Below, piece after piece: positions 32,950 through 43,425 of a stretch of 64,000 nucleotides of DNA. Position numbers and translations under genes: made by a program. The DNA is from Deltaproteobacteria bacterium RIFCSPHIGHO2_02_FULL_40_28 (GTDB lineage Bacteria > UBA10199 > 2-12-FULL-40-28), in assembly GCA_001798135.1 (NCBI GenBank), contig MGRJ01000015.1, positions 207,451 through 271,450 on the forward strand, written 5' to 3'. Position 1 is the stretch's first letter. Each line of letters starts with the position of its first letter. The notes beneath the pieces were generated by a model, which worked only from the letters and a program-made list of their open reading frames with translations, did no database searches and had not been told where the DNA came from.

Positions 32950-35684
32950 ACCAAAACCCCTTGCTCTTGTTTAGGATTAATAGCAGCTTCCAAAGCTAGC
33001 TTTAACTGCTTTAATTTTTCTTTGGAGGTAATTTTTTGACCAAAAATATCTTTTAAATAAAAAGAATCAGAAACCTGTTCTACCTTTGTGGTAATTTTAG
33101 ACACATCAATATAACAACCTTGTTTATTTAAGGTGTAAACAATATCATAAAGAAGTCCCAAGCGATCGTGCGCATAAATATCAACTACAGTGTAATAAGC
33201 AGAAACATCATTATCAATAACCACCTTAGTTTGAGCTTTCTGAAGGGGTTTTTTAGCAAGATAGTCGGGTAATTTTCTTTTTTGAATTAATTCTTCCACA
33301 CGACCTTCCCCATTAAGAATACTCACCATAGAATTAATAATTTTCTGACAAACTGCTTCATTTTGAATCATTTGTGCATTTGCATCAGTAGTTCTCACTA
33401 AAATAAGCCTATCACCATCATGGGATTGAAAAAGATCTGCTTTAATAATGTTGATATTATGAGCTAACAACACACCTGTTACGCTTGGAAAAACATCCAA
33501 ATTACTTTGAGTAACAATGCGAAGCTCATTCATTTTGTCTTTTTCAATTGGCACAATGGTTACCACTGTTTTTTCACCATCAATTAAGCGTCTAAAAAGA
33601 AGAAAATGTTCTTCCATATCCTCTAATTCAACTGCAAAAAAATAACGAAGCCCCATTGAATAAAGATAAGATTTTAATGCTTCTTCGGGATATTTGTCTT
33701 TTTTAAGCTCCAAAAAGGCTTTGCGAATTCTATCAGCTCTGGCTTTTGCTGTTTCTTTGGAATATTCACCTTTAAGAAGAAGATCCTTTGTTTTGAGATA
33801 TAATTTTTCAAGTAAGGCCCCCTTCCAATCCGTCCAAGCTTCTGGACCAACTGCCCTAATATCCCCCCAAGTTAAAAGAAAAAGCATATTAAGATTGTCG
33901 AGATTACCAACAGATTGGGCAAACTTGATAATTAATTCTTGATCTTCCAAATCACGCCTCTGAGAAAGATGGGGCATTAAAAGATGTGAGATAATTAAAA
34001 AATCAATACCTTGAGATTCTTCAGTATTAAATTTAAGCCTCTCTGTGATTGATTTGGCAATCTGGGCACCTTTTACTGAATGGTTTCCACCTTCCCCCTT
34101 GCCTATATCATGTAAAAAAAGACCAAGAGTTAAGAGTTCTGGTTTTTTTACTTCTCCAATCACCTGCTTATAAAACGGAAATTTGTCATCATAATCTCCA
34201 TTGATCAGTTTAGATAATTCTTCAACAGCAAAAATAGAATGCGTATCAATGGTGTAAATATGATAGATATCATGCTGAACACGACAACGTAGTTTTTTAA
34301 ATTCAGGCATCCAAGCATCTAAAAAACCAACATCATGCATGGCAAAAAGAGCCTGGCCTAATCCCCTGTAGGTATTAAGCATTTGCCTAAAAAGAATTAT
34401 CGCTTGGGAATTTCTTCGAAAGTCTTCATTAATTCTTGCAGATAAGATTCTTAAATAATCCTTGGTTTCGGGAGAAATACCATATCCCTTTTCTTGTACC
34501 CATTTAAAAAGTGTAAGAACACAAACAGGATCATCTAAATCTGTTGGATGCTTCACTACAATTTGTCCATCCATCAGACGAAAAGAATCATCGAGAGTTT
34601 TAGTTCTTATTTTGGACAAAATTTTACCAATTTTTGTTTGGCCAGAACTTAAGCGCCTATTAATCATGCTGGTAATGGCTTCTACCTGGTAGGCCTGGCT
34701 ATAATAATTTTGCATAAACTCTTCTACAGCCAAGATACCACTTTTTTGATCTTTAAATCCCATAACAGGAGCTACTTGTTCCTGTTTTTCAAAAATTAAA
34801 AGATCATTCTTTTTTCCAAAAAGAAAATGCAGTTCATTTCTCACCCGCCATAGAAAATTTCTAGCATAAATAAGGGCGCTATAGGCATCGTTACTCATCA
34901 GTTCTCTTTCCTTGAAATTTTCATAGCTTCCAGGTCCGCCTAAAATTTTATCAATCCAAAGCGGAGTTTGCAGATCACGCAAGCCTCCTGCACATTCTTT
35001 TACGTTTGGTTCCAAAACAAAAACAGAACCTCCATAATTTTTAACTCTCTCTCTCCGCTCTTTAAGTTTTAAACCTACCAATTTAGAAGCCATGTTTTTT
35101 GAGACAAGTATTTTTTTTATCTTGTCCTCTAAATCAACAAAAAGATTTTCATCTCCTATTAAATAACGAGCATCAAGCAGAGAAGTCATAATGGTAACGT
35201 CTTCACAAAAAAGTTTTGCGGATTCATCCGGGGTACGAGTTGCATAACCCACTTCGACTTTAAGATCCCATAAAAGGTAGAGAACCTTTTCAGTTAACTG
35301 TTCAATATAAGCCCCCTTTTTTTTAGGATGTAAAAAAAGAAGATCAATATCCGAGTGAAGGTTCATTTCTCCCCTGCCATATCCTCCCAAGGCAATCAAA
35401 CTAGCTCTTGGACCACAATAATTTTCCTTGGCTACAACTTCTTTTTCAAAGTGATTAAACAAAAATAAAATGAGTCGATCCACCATTTTGGTTTGCACGC
35501 CCAACAGATAAGAAGAATTAGACCAATTGTGATGAAGTTTTTTTAAATTAGCTTTGCATAAAGAAAGATAACAAAGAACATCTTCTTTAAGGCTTAGCTG
35601 TGAATGAAAGACAAGCTTGGGCAGATGACGTTTAAAATCGGCCTCATTAAACTCGATATAAGAAAAAAGTTTCTGGTTAACCAT
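32943..35684 (-). CDS. glnD: [Protein-PII] uridylyltransferase/uridylyl-removing enzyme
   Basis: Senses glutamine and modifies PII to control nitrogen metabolism. The nucleotidyltransferase domain shows GGYGRGEMNLHSDIDLLFL. The HD domain for deuridylylation shows LGLFLHDIGKGEGGNHSVKGA. Two C-terminal ACT domains follow (around residues 725 and 835, the second containing VVDIYAHDRLGLLYDIVYTL). At 913 residues it is full length. It overlaps mutS by 8 bases. No PII or glutamine synthetase gene is in the window. Confidence 0.96.
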   Translation of the reverse strand: MVNQKLFSYIEFNEADFKRHLPKLVFHSQLSLKEDVLCYLSLCKANLKKLHHNWSNSSYLLGVQTKMVDRLILFLFNHFEKEVVAKENYCGPRASLIALGGYGRGEMNLHSDIDLLFLHPKKKGAYIEQLTEKVLYLLWDLKVEVGYATRTPDESAKLFCEDVTIMTSLLDARYLIGDENLFVDLEDKIKKILVSKNMASKLVGLKLKERRERVKNYGGSVFVLEPNVKECAGGLRDLQTPLWIDKILGGPGSYENFKERELMSNDAYSALIYARNFLWRVRNELHFLFGKKNDLLIFEKQEQVAPVMGFKDQKSGILAVEEFMQNYYSQAYQVEAITSMINRRLSSGQTKIGKILSKIRTKTLDDSFRLMDGQIVVKHPTDLDDPVCVLTLFKWVQEKGYGISPETKDYLRILSARINEDFRRNSQAIILFRQMLNTYRGLGQALFAMHDVGFLDAWMPEFKKLRCRVQHDIYHIYTIDTHSIFAVEELSKLINGDYDDKFPFYKQVIGEVKKPELLTLGLFLHDIGKGEGGNHSVKGAQIAKSITERLKFNTEESQGIDFLIISHLLMPHLSQRRDLEDQELIIKFAQSVGNLDNLNMLFLLTWGDIRAVGPEAWTDWKGALLEKLYLKTKDLLLKGEYSKETAKARADRIRKAFLELKKDKYPEEALKSYLYSMGLRYFFAVELEDMEEHFLLFRRLIDGEKTVVTIVPIEKDKMNELRIVTQSNLDVFPSVTGVLLAHNINIIKADLFQSHDGDRLILVRTTDANAQMIQNEAVCQKIINSMVSILNGEGRVEELIQKRKLPDYLAKKPLQKAQTKVVIDNDVSAYYTVVDIYAHDRLGLLYDIVYTLNKQGCYIDVSKITTKVEQVSDSFYLKDIFGQKITSKEKLKQLKLALEAAINPKQEQGVLVC

Positions 35685-38265
35685 TTTTTTTCTGCTCTTT
35701 TTTAAGTGTATAAATCAAATCAAGAGCTTGCCTTGGAGATAATTCATCTGCATTAATTTGTCTTAATTTTTCCATCATTTCTTTTTGGGCTAAATTGACA
35801 TCATCAAAAAGAGTGGGTTGATGAGAGTTAAAAGCTACCTGGGTTTGAAAGCTTAAATCTTTCTCTTCTAAAAGAGATAAAATTTTCCTTGCCCTTTTAA
35901 TAAGAGCAAGAGGGAGTCCTGCCATTTGTCCTACAAAAATTCCATAACTTCTATTAGCAGCACCCGGTTTTAATTCTCTTAAAAAGGTAATTTTTCCATT
36001 CCATTCTTTAACCAACATTTGATAATTAGCAATACCCTTTCTCTCCAAGGCTAAATCAGTTAATTCATGATAGTGGGTTGCAAAAAGAGTTCGCGCCTTA
36101 ATTTCATCATGGATCATCTCAGCCACAGCCCAAGCAATACTAAGGCCATCAAAGGTTGAAGTCCCTCGTCCAATTTCATCTAAAAGAATTAAACTTTTTG
36201 AAGTTGCATTTCTTAAAATAGAAGCCGTCTCCAACATTTCAACCATGAAAGTAGAGAGTCCTTTTTGAAGAAAATCCGAAGCTCCAATCCGTGTAAAAAT
36301 TCGATCTACAATTCCAAGGCGAGCTTTTGTTGCAGGAACAAAAGATCCCATTTGAGCCATAATAACAATTAATGCCGTTTGCCTCATCACTGTGGATTTT
36401 CCAGCCATATTAGGGCCGGTAATCAAAAGTAAATTCTTATCCTCGCCCATGGTGATATCATTAGGAACAAAGGGTTCTTCGGTAACAAGGGCTTCAACTA
36501 AAGGATGACGACCTCCCTCAACTTCTAAAATTGTATCGTTTGTCATTTCAGGGCACACATAATGACGCTCCAGGGCCACAAAAGCCAAAGCACTTAAGGC
36601 ATCTACCATACTTATAGCCCGGGCATTTTTTTTGATTTTTTCAGTTTGAAATTTAAGTTCTTCTCTTAAATCCACAAAAATTTGATATTCTATTTGTTTA
36701 ATTTTTTCTGAAGCACCTAGGATTTTATCTTCATATTCTTTGAGTTCTGGCGTAATAAATCGTTCGGCATTAGAAAGAGTTTGTTTTCGGATATAGTGCA
36801 GCGGAATTTTATCTTTATGAGTATTGGTAATTTCAATGTAATAACCAAAAACACGATTATAACGAATTTTTAAGGAAGAAATTTTACTGGCTTCTCTTTC
36901 TTTAATTTCCAGACTTGCAATATAAGACTTACCATTTTTTTCAATATCCCTTAATTCATCTAAAGAAAAATTTATTCCATCACGAATAAGGTTTCCTTCT
37001 TTGAGAGATAAAGGAGGATCTGCAAAAAGAGTTTGGAGTATTTTTACTGTATTCTCCTTTAAGCAATCCATCTCATCAGCTAGTTCATTAAATAGCTGAG
37101 TACGGGATGTTTTAAGCAAATCGATAAGAAAAGGAATTTGTTGCAAAGAACTAGCTAAAGAAATCAAATCTCTTGCATTGGCACTTTGTGCAATAACACG
37201 ATTTTGAATTCTTTCTATATCAGAAATTTGCTTTAAAATTTCTTTTAATTTGCCTAAAAAATGAGAGTCCTCCACGAGTTCCAAAACAACTTCTTGTCTT
37301 TTTTTAATCTCTCCTAAGTCGATTAAGGGTGCTAAAATCCATTCGCGAATAAGCCTAGATCCCATAGAAGTTTGGGCACAATCAAGAAGCCAAAAAAGAG
37401 AACCTTTCGACTGCATGTTTTTTTGTTCATCGATTAAATCAAGACTAGAAATAGCTAATTTGTCCAAAAAAAGCCCCGAACGATTAAAATACATTTTTGG
37501 TCTGGAAATCATGCCAGGTTTTAAAACTTTATTTTCTTTAAGAAGAGATAAAAGGCTACCCAAGGCAATAGTTGCCGTGGGAAACTCATCCAGGGCAAGG
37601 GCTTCCCAATTAAGACCATAATAGCTTGTAAGTAAATCCTTGGAATAATCAAAATCAAAATGCCATCCCGCAAGAATACTCAACCGAAATTGGCTAGAAT
37701 GTTTGAGAGCATGCATCCAAGGAGTATCTTTGGACGCTTCTGAGATTATCACTTCTTTGGGATCCAATCTTTTGAGCTCATCGATTAATTTTTCTTCATT
37801 GGGTAATTCACAAGCTTTGAAAATTCCCGTTGTAATATCAACAATACCCAAACCATAGAAGCCGGGTTTGATGACCACAGAAACTAAAAAATGAGGGCTC
37901 TTGCTATCAAGACAATCAGGATCCAAAACAGCACCTGGTGTTAAAACACTAACCACTTCTCTTTTAACAATACCTTTGGCCAACTGAGGATCTTCAATCT
38001 GCTCACAAATAGCCACCTTATGTCCTGTTTGCAAAAGTTTATTGATATAACTTTGAGAAGCATGAACCGGAATACCACAAAGAGGGATAGAATTTTCTTT
38101 ATTCTTATTTCTGCTGGTTAAAGTTAAATCAAGAATCCGAGCAGCATAAACAGCATCATCAAAAAACATTTCATAAAAATCTCCCAATCGAAATAAAAGG
38201 ATGGAATCCTGGTAATTTTTTTTTACATCCAGGTACTGTTTGACCATTGGGGATACTTCTGTCAT
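35677..38265 (-). CDS. mutS: DNA mismatch repair protein MutS
   Basis: Recognises mismatches and loads MutL. The N-terminal mismatch-binding domain has VKQYLDVKKNYQDSILLFRLGDFYEMF (Phe-x-Glu motif region). The ATPase has LLITGPNMAGKSTVMRQTALIVIMAQ, SLILLDEIGRGTSTFDGLSIAWAV and ATHYHELTDL. At 862 residues it is typical MutS1. It begins the run mutS-glnD-small protein-der-ligA-phoBR. It is divergent from the kinase at 38311, with 45 bases between start codons. Confidence 0.97.
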   Translation of the reverse strand: MTEVSPMVKQYLDVKKNYQDSILLFRLGDFYEMFFDDAVYAARILDLTLTSRNKNKENSIPLCGIPVHASQSYINKLLQTGHKVAICEQIEDPQLAKGIVKREVVSVLTPGAVLDPDCLDSKSPHFLVSVVIKPGFYGLGIVDITTGIFKACELPNEEKLIDELKRLDPKEVIISEASKDTPWMHALKHSSQFRLSILAGWHFDFDYSKDLLTSYYGLNWEALALDEFPTATIALGSLLSLLKENKVLKPGMISRPKMYFNRSGLFLDKLAISSLDLIDEQKNMQSKGSLFWLLDCAQTSMGSRLIREWILAPLIDLGEIKKRQEVVLELVEDSHFLGKLKEILKQISDIERIQNRVIAQSANARDLISLASSLQQIPFLIDLLKTSRTQLFNELADEMDCLKENTVKILQTLFADPPLSLKEGNLIRDGINFSLDELRDIEKNGKSYIASLEIKEREASKISSLKIRYNRVFGYYIEITNTHKDKIPLHYIRKQTLSNAERFITPELKEYEDKILGASEKIKQIEYQIFVDLREELKFQTEKIKKNARAISMVDALSALAFVALERHYVCPEMTNDTILEVEGGRHPLVEALVTEEPFVPNDITMGEDKNLLLITGPNMAGKSTVMRQTALIVIMAQMGSFVPATKARLGIVDRIFTRIGASDFLQKGLSTFMVEMLETASILRNATSKSLILLDEIGRGTSTFDGLSIAWAVAEMIHDEIKARTLFATHYHELTDLALERKGIANYQMLVKEWNGKITFLRELKPGAANRSYGIFVGQMAGLPLALIKRARKILSLLEEKDLSFQTQVAFNSHQPTLFDDVNLAQKEMMEKLRQINADELSPRQALDLIYTLKKEQKKNG

Positions 38266-38310
38266 AGATTTGATTTAGCAGCAGGCTTTATTACGGTCAA
38301 CTTTTTAGAT

Positions 38311-39267
38311 ATGGCACAATACACCCTGATAACTCCCAAACAATTATCCAAACTGGCCTCTCAGTTTGGTCTACCAGTTCCCGTTAAAACCAAGGGAATT
38401 GTGGAAGGCACAGTAAACACTTATTATCGCCTCGATTATCCCAAAAAAAGTTTTTTTCTTAAGGTTGATGAGGTAGCAAAACTGCCCAGGCTTAAAAAAG
38501 AGATCAAAATACTTAAAATCCTGGATAAAAAAATTAAAGAATTTCAAACCCCCATTCCTCTTAAAACAGCAAATCAAAAATTCTTTGTTTTTTATCACAA
38601 AAAACCAATTCTTCTTTTTAAACAAATTCCTGGAATTTCAATAGATCAAAAAAAGCTGTCCCCTGCCGCCTTAAAACAAATAGGAAAAGCCCTTGGCCTG
38701 CTTCATAAAAAAACAAAAAACATCTCTCTTCCAGAGCATCGTTTTTCACCACAAGAACTTAAAAGGGTTTACTTTCAAATCCGAAAAAAACTGATTAAAA
38801 AACATCCCGCCATCGATCTCATGGTAGGTCAGTGGCTTAAAATTATTCTTCAAAATAAAAATAAAAAGATCCCCTCGGGTTTAATTCATGCCGATCTTTT
38901 TGCTGAAAATATTTTATTTTCTAGAGGAAAACTAACAGGCATGCTTGATTTTGAGGCAGCTGGATTTGGACCTTTTTTATTTGATATTGCAGTGGGCATC
39001 CATGCGCTTTGCCATAATCAGAAAAATTTCATAAAGCCAAGGGTACAAGCTTTCCTAACAGGCTATCAATCGGTACGTGTTTTAACAAAAGAGGAAAAAT
39101 CTTCTTTTGAATATTATCTTTTTGAGAGTGCACTGCGTTTTTTACTCACACGATTGAGGGATTTTGAGTTGAAAGATGGAGCCATAAAAGCCTCTCCATT
39201 CAAAGACTACAGGGAATACTTGGTACGCTTCTCTGAGATCCCTTCTTTAATGACTTGGATAAACTAG
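38311..39267 (+). CDS. thrB: Homoserine kinase, type II (APH-fold)
   Basis: A choline/aminoglycoside-kinase-like protein of 318 residues matching the ThrB type II family, which phosphorylates homoserine on the threonine pathway. Motifs are GIVEGTVNTYYRLDYPKKSFFLKVDE at the nucleotide pocket, GLIHADLFAENILF (catalytic loop, HxDxxxxN) and GMLDFEAAGFGPFLFDIA (metal-binding Asp). It is one of the few plus-strand genes here and has no threonine-pathway neighbours. Another small-molecule kinase of the same fold is possible. Confidence 0.8.
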   Translation: MAQYTLITPKQLSKLASQFGLPVPVKTKGIVEGTVNTYYRLDYPKKSFFLKVDEVAKLPRLKKEIKILKILDKKIKEFQTPIPLKTANQKFFVFYHKKPILLFKQIPGISIDQKKLSPAALKQIGKALGLLHKKTKNISLPEHRFSPQELKRVYFQIRKKLIKKHPAIDLMVGQWLKIILQNKNKKIPSGLIHADLFAENILFSRGKLTGMLDFEAAGFGPFLFDIAVGIHALCHNQKNFIKPRVQAFLTGYQSVRVLTKEEKSSFEYYLFESALRFLLTRLRDFELKDGAIKASPFKDYREYLVRFSEIPSLMTWIN

Positions 39268-39668
39268 ATTTGTCCTTGAGTCATTTCTTTTTTGATCACT
39301 TTCAGGCTATTTAAAACTTCCTTTAAATGCCCAACAGCAATCAAGGAATCATCGGCTAAACCCAAACCTAATTGATCGCCTTCTTTTTGAGACTCAAATC
39401 TGGATCTTTTATTTTCGTCCTTTAATTTTTGCCTGGCACCATTAATAGTGAAGCGTTGATTATAAAGCAGATCTTTGATTTTAAAAATAAGTTCTACATC
39501 CTGCTTGCGATAAAGGCGTTGCTGAGTGCGAGATTTTACAGGCGCAATATCCCTAAACTCAGTTTCCCAGTAACGCAAAACATAGGGTTTCACTCCAATC
39601 AGTTCACTCACTTCTCCAATTTTAAAATAAAGTTTGTCGGGAATATCGGGAATAGTAGGCATTTTCAT
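39264..39668 (-). CDS. MerR-family transcriptional regulator
   Basis: A 134-residue regulator with a MerR-type winged helix near the N-terminus: FKIGEVSELIGVKPYVLRYWE, with R-x-Y-RKQDVELIFKIKDLLY following. No effector-binding cysteines are visible. The order pheS-pheT-ihfA-merR seen here is conserved in many Gram-negative bacteria. Its stop overlaps that of the convergent homoserine kinase by 4 bases. Confidence 0.9.
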   Translation of the reverse strand: MKMPTIPDIPDKLYFKIGEVSELIGVKPYVLRYWETEFRDIAPVKSRTQQRLYRKQDVELIFKIKDLLYNQRFTINGARQKLKDENKRSRFESQKEGDQLGLGLADDSLIAVGHLKEVLNSLKVIKKEMTQGQI

Positions 39669-39944
39669 TTACTTATTGAGAGCCATTTTTAAAATTTGAG
39701 AAGGTTTAAAGGTTAAAACCTTACGGGCTGTAATTTCAATTTCTTCACCAGTTTGAGGATTTCTTCCAATGCGGGGTCTTTTTTGACGAACAACAAAATT
39801 TCCAAAGCCAGAAATTTTTATTTTTTCTCCACGCTCCAAAGTTTCTTTCATGGTATCAAATACCATCTCAACAATCTCTGCAGCTTCCTTTTTGGAAAAA
39901 CCAATTTTTTCGTAGACAGTTTCAACGATCTCAGCCTTGGTCAT
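39669..39944 (-). CDS. ihfA: Integration host factor alpha
   Basis: DNA-bending partner of IhfB. The 91-residue sequence has MTKAEIVETVYEKIG, EKIKISGFGNFVVRQK, GRNPQTGEEIEITARKV and TFKPSQILK, close to E. coli IhfA. It lies downstream of pheT, as in enterobacteria, and directly upstream of the MerR gene. AAAGGAGGGTTAA precedes the ATG. Its partner is probably 1486-1830. Confidence 0.93.
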   Translation of the reverse strand: MTKAEIVETVYEKIGFSKKEAAEIVEMVFDTMKETLERGEKIKISGFGNFVVRQKRPRIGRNPQTGEEIEITARKVLTFKPSQILKMALNK

Positions 39945-40038
39945 TTAACCCTCCTTTAAACCACCACCAAAAGCTTAATAATTTAATTATGTTATCCAAA
40001 ATGAAAACAGAAAACAACTTGTTTTTTCTAATGTTTTT

Positions 40039-42399
40039 CTACCGAAGTTCAACTGCTAAGCTTTTTGTTAGTTTTTCTACTAAATCAAAATGCACACGAT
40101 TTACTTCCTCATCTGTTAAAGTCCGCTCATTGTTCTGATAAGTTAAACTCATCGTTAAAGAATGCTTGCCATCTGCCAAGTTACCTCCAGAAAAAAGATC
40201 AGTTAAATTTAAATCAACCAACCATGATGGATTTTGGCGTTTAATTTCATCTAAAATTTCCTGATAAGATAACGCTGTAGAAGCCACAAGAGATAGATCA
40301 CGTATTACTTTAGGAAACTGCGTTATCTTATTGTATTTTAATAGATTTTTATTTATATTTTTAAGTATTGGGGAGGCTTCAATTTCAAAAATATAGGGTG
40401 AGTTTCCTAGTTTTAAGGCTGTTTGAATGTGTGGATGTAAAAGCCCCAAGTGCCCCACACTAACCCCTGCTTCATTGTACAAAGCCAAGCTTTCTCCAGG
40501 ATGGTACAGAGGCATCTGTGCAGGCTTCCATACTCCTTGCACACCTAAAAAATTAAGAAAGGATTCTAACCAGCCCTTGCCCTCATAAAACCCTAGTTTA
40601 TCTGAAGTGTGTTGCCAATTATCCATATCCTTTTTCCCTGAGTAAAGACCAGCCAGGGTTAATTTTTCTTCTCCCCTTTCATTAAAGATTTTTCTCACCT
40701 CAAAAAGACGCAGATCACTCCCATACCTGGGGGCAAGGCTTAAATAGCCTTGTAAAAGAGAAGCTAAAAGGGTTGGCCTTAAAACAGAAAGCTCACTACT
40801 TAAAGGGTTTGTCAGCTTTAAACCACCAGCAAGGCCCAACTGCGAAAGAAAAGCCGGATCAATAAAACTATAATGAATGGTTTCACGAAAACCCTGCGCC
40901 TTCCAAAACTCAGCTGCTTTTTGAGAAAAAACAAGCCCAGCATCTCTGTAAATTGGCCTCGCTTCAAAAAACGGCAGCCGGGAAGGCAGCGCATCAAAAC
41001 CAGTAAAACGCACCACCTCTTCAATCAAATCAATCTCTCTTGTTAGGTCAAAACGATGTGGAGGAATGGTAACACGAAATCCAGTTTTATTTTTTTTAGG
41101 ATTAAAACCAAGCCCACGAAAAAGAGATAAAACATGAGAAGAAGAAAAAGAAGTTCCTAAAATTTTTTCTAACCTGGCTTTACGAAAAGAAAGAGAAATT
41201 GGTTTTTGACAAACAGGATATAAATCAATTTTAGAATACGCATTTCCTCCAGCCAATTCTAAAATTAATTCTGTTAAGTGCTCCATCACCAAATCAACTT
41301 GAGAAGCACTAACCCCACGAGCAAAACGATAAGATGATTCTGTTAAAATTCCAAGTCTTCTTGAGGTTTGTCTAATACTGGATTCAGAAAAAGCAGCCAC
41401 TTCTAAAACAATATTCTTCGTCGCATTTGTAACTTCAGAATCCTCCCCTCCCATAATACCCGCTAAGGCCAAAGGCTTAACTGCATCAGCAACAACCAAA
41501 TCATTGGATTCTAATTTTCTTTCTACACCATCTAAGGTTTTAAAAGATGCATTATCCTTGGCATGACGAATAATCATTTGAGATCCTTCAATCTTATCCA
41601 AATCAAAGGCATGAACAGGATGCCCCCATTCCAAAAGAATCAAATTAGTGGCATCCACTACATTATTGATGGAACGAAGTCCTAAATTTTCTAATCTTCT
41701 TTGAAGTACCAAAGGCGAAGGTGCTATTTGAACTCCCAAAATCACCCTTGCAGCATAACGATAACATCCCTTTTTATTTTCGATTCGAACCTTAAGAGGA
41801 GATATTTTTGATTCTTTTTTAAGTTTAATATCCTTTGTTTTTAAGGGGAGTCCATACAAAATAGCAATTTCTCTTGCTAAACCAAAATGACTTAAAACAT
41901 CCCCTCGATTGGGAGTGGGACTTATTTCTAAAATGGTGTCATGAAAACCATACACTTTTGCAAATTCTTCGCCAGGTTTTACATGGGAAGGAAGTTCTAA
42001 TAAACCCTTCTCTCCTTCTAATCCTAATTCAGAAGCCGAACACAACATTCCATACGAATCAATTCCCCGAAGTTTTGCTGTGGCAATAACCATTCCATTG
42101 GGAAGCTTGGCTGAAATTTTAGCCAGAGGATATTTGCCATGTAGTAGAACATTAGAAGCCCCACACACAATCTGAAAAACTTCCTTGCCCGTAGAAACTT
42201 TGCAAACAGAAAGCTTTTCAGCATTGGGATGGCGGTTTAATTCTACCACCTCCCCCACCACAATATTTTTATAGCTATCAGCTAAATTGGTTACAGCTTC
42301 AACTTCAATCCCTGCATTTGTAAGACGTTCCCCTAAAGCCTGGGGGTGCGCCTTTAAACCAGGAAGTATTTCTTTAAGCCAAGAGTAAGATATCTTCAT
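40039..42399 (-). CDS. pheT: Phenylalanyl-tRNA synthetase beta subunit
   Basis: The beta chain of the tetrameric enzyme, 786 residues. The N-terminal EMAP/OB tRNA-binding domain (about 40-150) has VVGEVVELNRHPNAEKLSVCKV. The B3/B4 editing region includes NVVDATNLILLEWGHPVHAFD. The B5 and catalytic-like core follow, then an FDX anticodon-binding domain at the C-terminus (about 690-786: FPKVIRDLSLV and SLTMSLTYQNNERTLTDEEVN). It starts one base after the pheS stop. Confidence 0.97.
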   Translation of the reverse strand: MKISYSWLKEILPGLKAHPQALGERLTNAGIEVEAVTNLADSYKNIVVGEVVELNRHPNAEKLSVCKVSTGKEVFQIVCGASNVLLHGKYPLAKISAKLPNGMVIATAKLRGIDSYGMLCSASELGLEGEKGLLELPSHVKPGEEFAKVYGFHDTILEISPTPNRGDVLSHFGLAREIAILYGLPLKTKDIKLKKESKISPLKVRIENKKGCYRYAARVILGVQIAPSPLVLQRRLENLGLRSINNVVDATNLILLEWGHPVHAFDLDKIEGSQMIIRHAKDNASFKTLDGVERKLESNDLVVADAVKPLALAGIMGGEDSEVTNATKNIVLEVAAFSESSIRQTSRRLGILTESSYRFARGVSASQVDLVMEHLTELILELAGGNAYSKIDLYPVCQKPISLSFRKARLEKILGTSFSSSHVLSLFRGLGFNPKKNKTGFRVTIPPHRFDLTREIDLIEEVVRFTGFDALPSRLPFFEARPIYRDAGLVFSQKAAEFWKAQGFRETIHYSFIDPAFLSQLGLAGGLKLTNPLSSELSVLRPTLLASLLQGYLSLAPRYGSDLRLFEVRKIFNERGEEKLTLAGLYSGKKDMDNWQHTSDKLGFYEGKGWLESFLNFLGVQGVWKPAQMPLYHPGESLALYNEAGVSVGHLGLLHPHIQTALKLGNSPYIFEIEASPILKNINKNLLKYNKITQFPKVIRDLSLVASTALSYQEILDEIKRQNPSWLVDLNLTDLFSGGNLADGKHSLTMSLTYQNNERTLTDEEVNRVHFDLVEKLTKSLAVELR

Positions 42400-43425
42400 T
42401 TAAAATTGTTTTAAAAAATCGATTTCGTTTTCGAAAAAAAGACGAATATCATCAATGCCAAGTTTAAGCATGGCAATACGTTCAACTCCCATCCCAAAAG
42501 CAAAACCAGTATAGCGTTCAGAATCGATGGAAACAGAGCAAAAAACTTCTGGATCCACCATGCCACAACCCATAATTTCTAACCAGCCCGTTTGCTTACA
42601 CACACGGCAACCATCCCCCTTACAAAAAACACATCCAATATCCACCTCAGCTGAAGGTTCAGTAAAAGGAAAAAAACTAGGACGAAATTTTACCCTGGTT
42701 TTAGAATCAAAAATTTTTCTTAAAAAAGTTTCGACCACACCTTTTAAGTGAGCTAAGGTGATATTTTCATCCACCACAAGACCCTCCACCTGATGAAACA
42801 TGGGCGTATGAGTAACGTCTGAATCACGGCGATAAACAACTCCCGGAGCAATCATCCGAAGAGGAGGTTTTTCTTTTTCCATCAAACGTATTTGAACAGG
42901 TGAAGTATGGGTACGAAGCACTCTTTGATCAGGTAGAAAAAAAGTATCGTGCATATCCCTGGTAGGATGATCTTTTGGAATATTCAATGCTTCAAAATTA
43001 TAATAATCTGTTTCAATCTCCGGGCCTTCAAAAATATCAAAACCCATATCGGCAAATAAAGAACAAATTTCAGTAAGTATCTGGCTCACCGGATGAATAC
43101 TCCCCTTGCAAACACCAACAGCAGGAAGAGTTACATCGATGGATTCACTTTTGAGTTTTTGTTCTACTTCGGTTCTTTGAATTTCGTTTAAGCGGCTTTG
43201 ATAGGTTTTTTCTAGCTCGTTTTTAAGTTGGTTGGCCAAGGCTCCAACTTGAGGACGATCCTCTGGTGGAAGTTTTCCTAAATCCTTGAGGATGTCAGTT
43301 AAAAGACCCTTCTTCCCCAAAAAATAAACCTTCATCTGATAAAGAGAATCAGCTGTTTTTTCGTTTAAAAAAGCTTGCAGGGCTTGGCCCTTCAAACTTT
43401 CTAATTTTTGATGAAGCTCGTTCAT
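42400..43425 (-). CDS. pheS: Phenylalanyl-tRNA synthetase alpha subunit
   Basis: Catalytic subunit of PheRS, 341 residues. An N-terminal coiled coil (about 1-90) is followed by the class II core: HPVSQILTEICSLFADMGFDIFEGPEIETDYYNFEALN, DMHDTFF, LRTHTSPVQIRLM (motif 2 region) and GFAFGMGVERIAMLKLGIDDIR (motif 3). The start overlaps the rplT stop by 4 bases, giving the classic infC-rpmI-rplT-pheS-pheT order. Confidence 0.97.
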   Translation of the reverse strand: MNELHQKLESLKGQALQAFLNEKTADSLYQMKVYFLGKKGLLTDILKDLGKLPPEDRPQVGALANQLKNELEKTYQSRLNEIQRTEVEQKLKSESIDVTLPAVGVCKGSIHPVSQILTEICSLFADMGFDIFEGPEIETDYYNFEALNIPKDHPTRDMHDTFFLPDQRVLRTHTSPVQIRLMEKEKPPLRMIAPGVVYRRDSDVTHTPMFHQVEGLVVDENITLAHLKGVVETFLRKIFDSKTRVKFRPSFFPFTEPSAEVDIGCVFCKGDGCRVCKQTGWLEIMGCGMVDPEVFCSVSIDSERYTGFAFGMGVERIAMLKLGIDDIRLFFENEIDFLKQF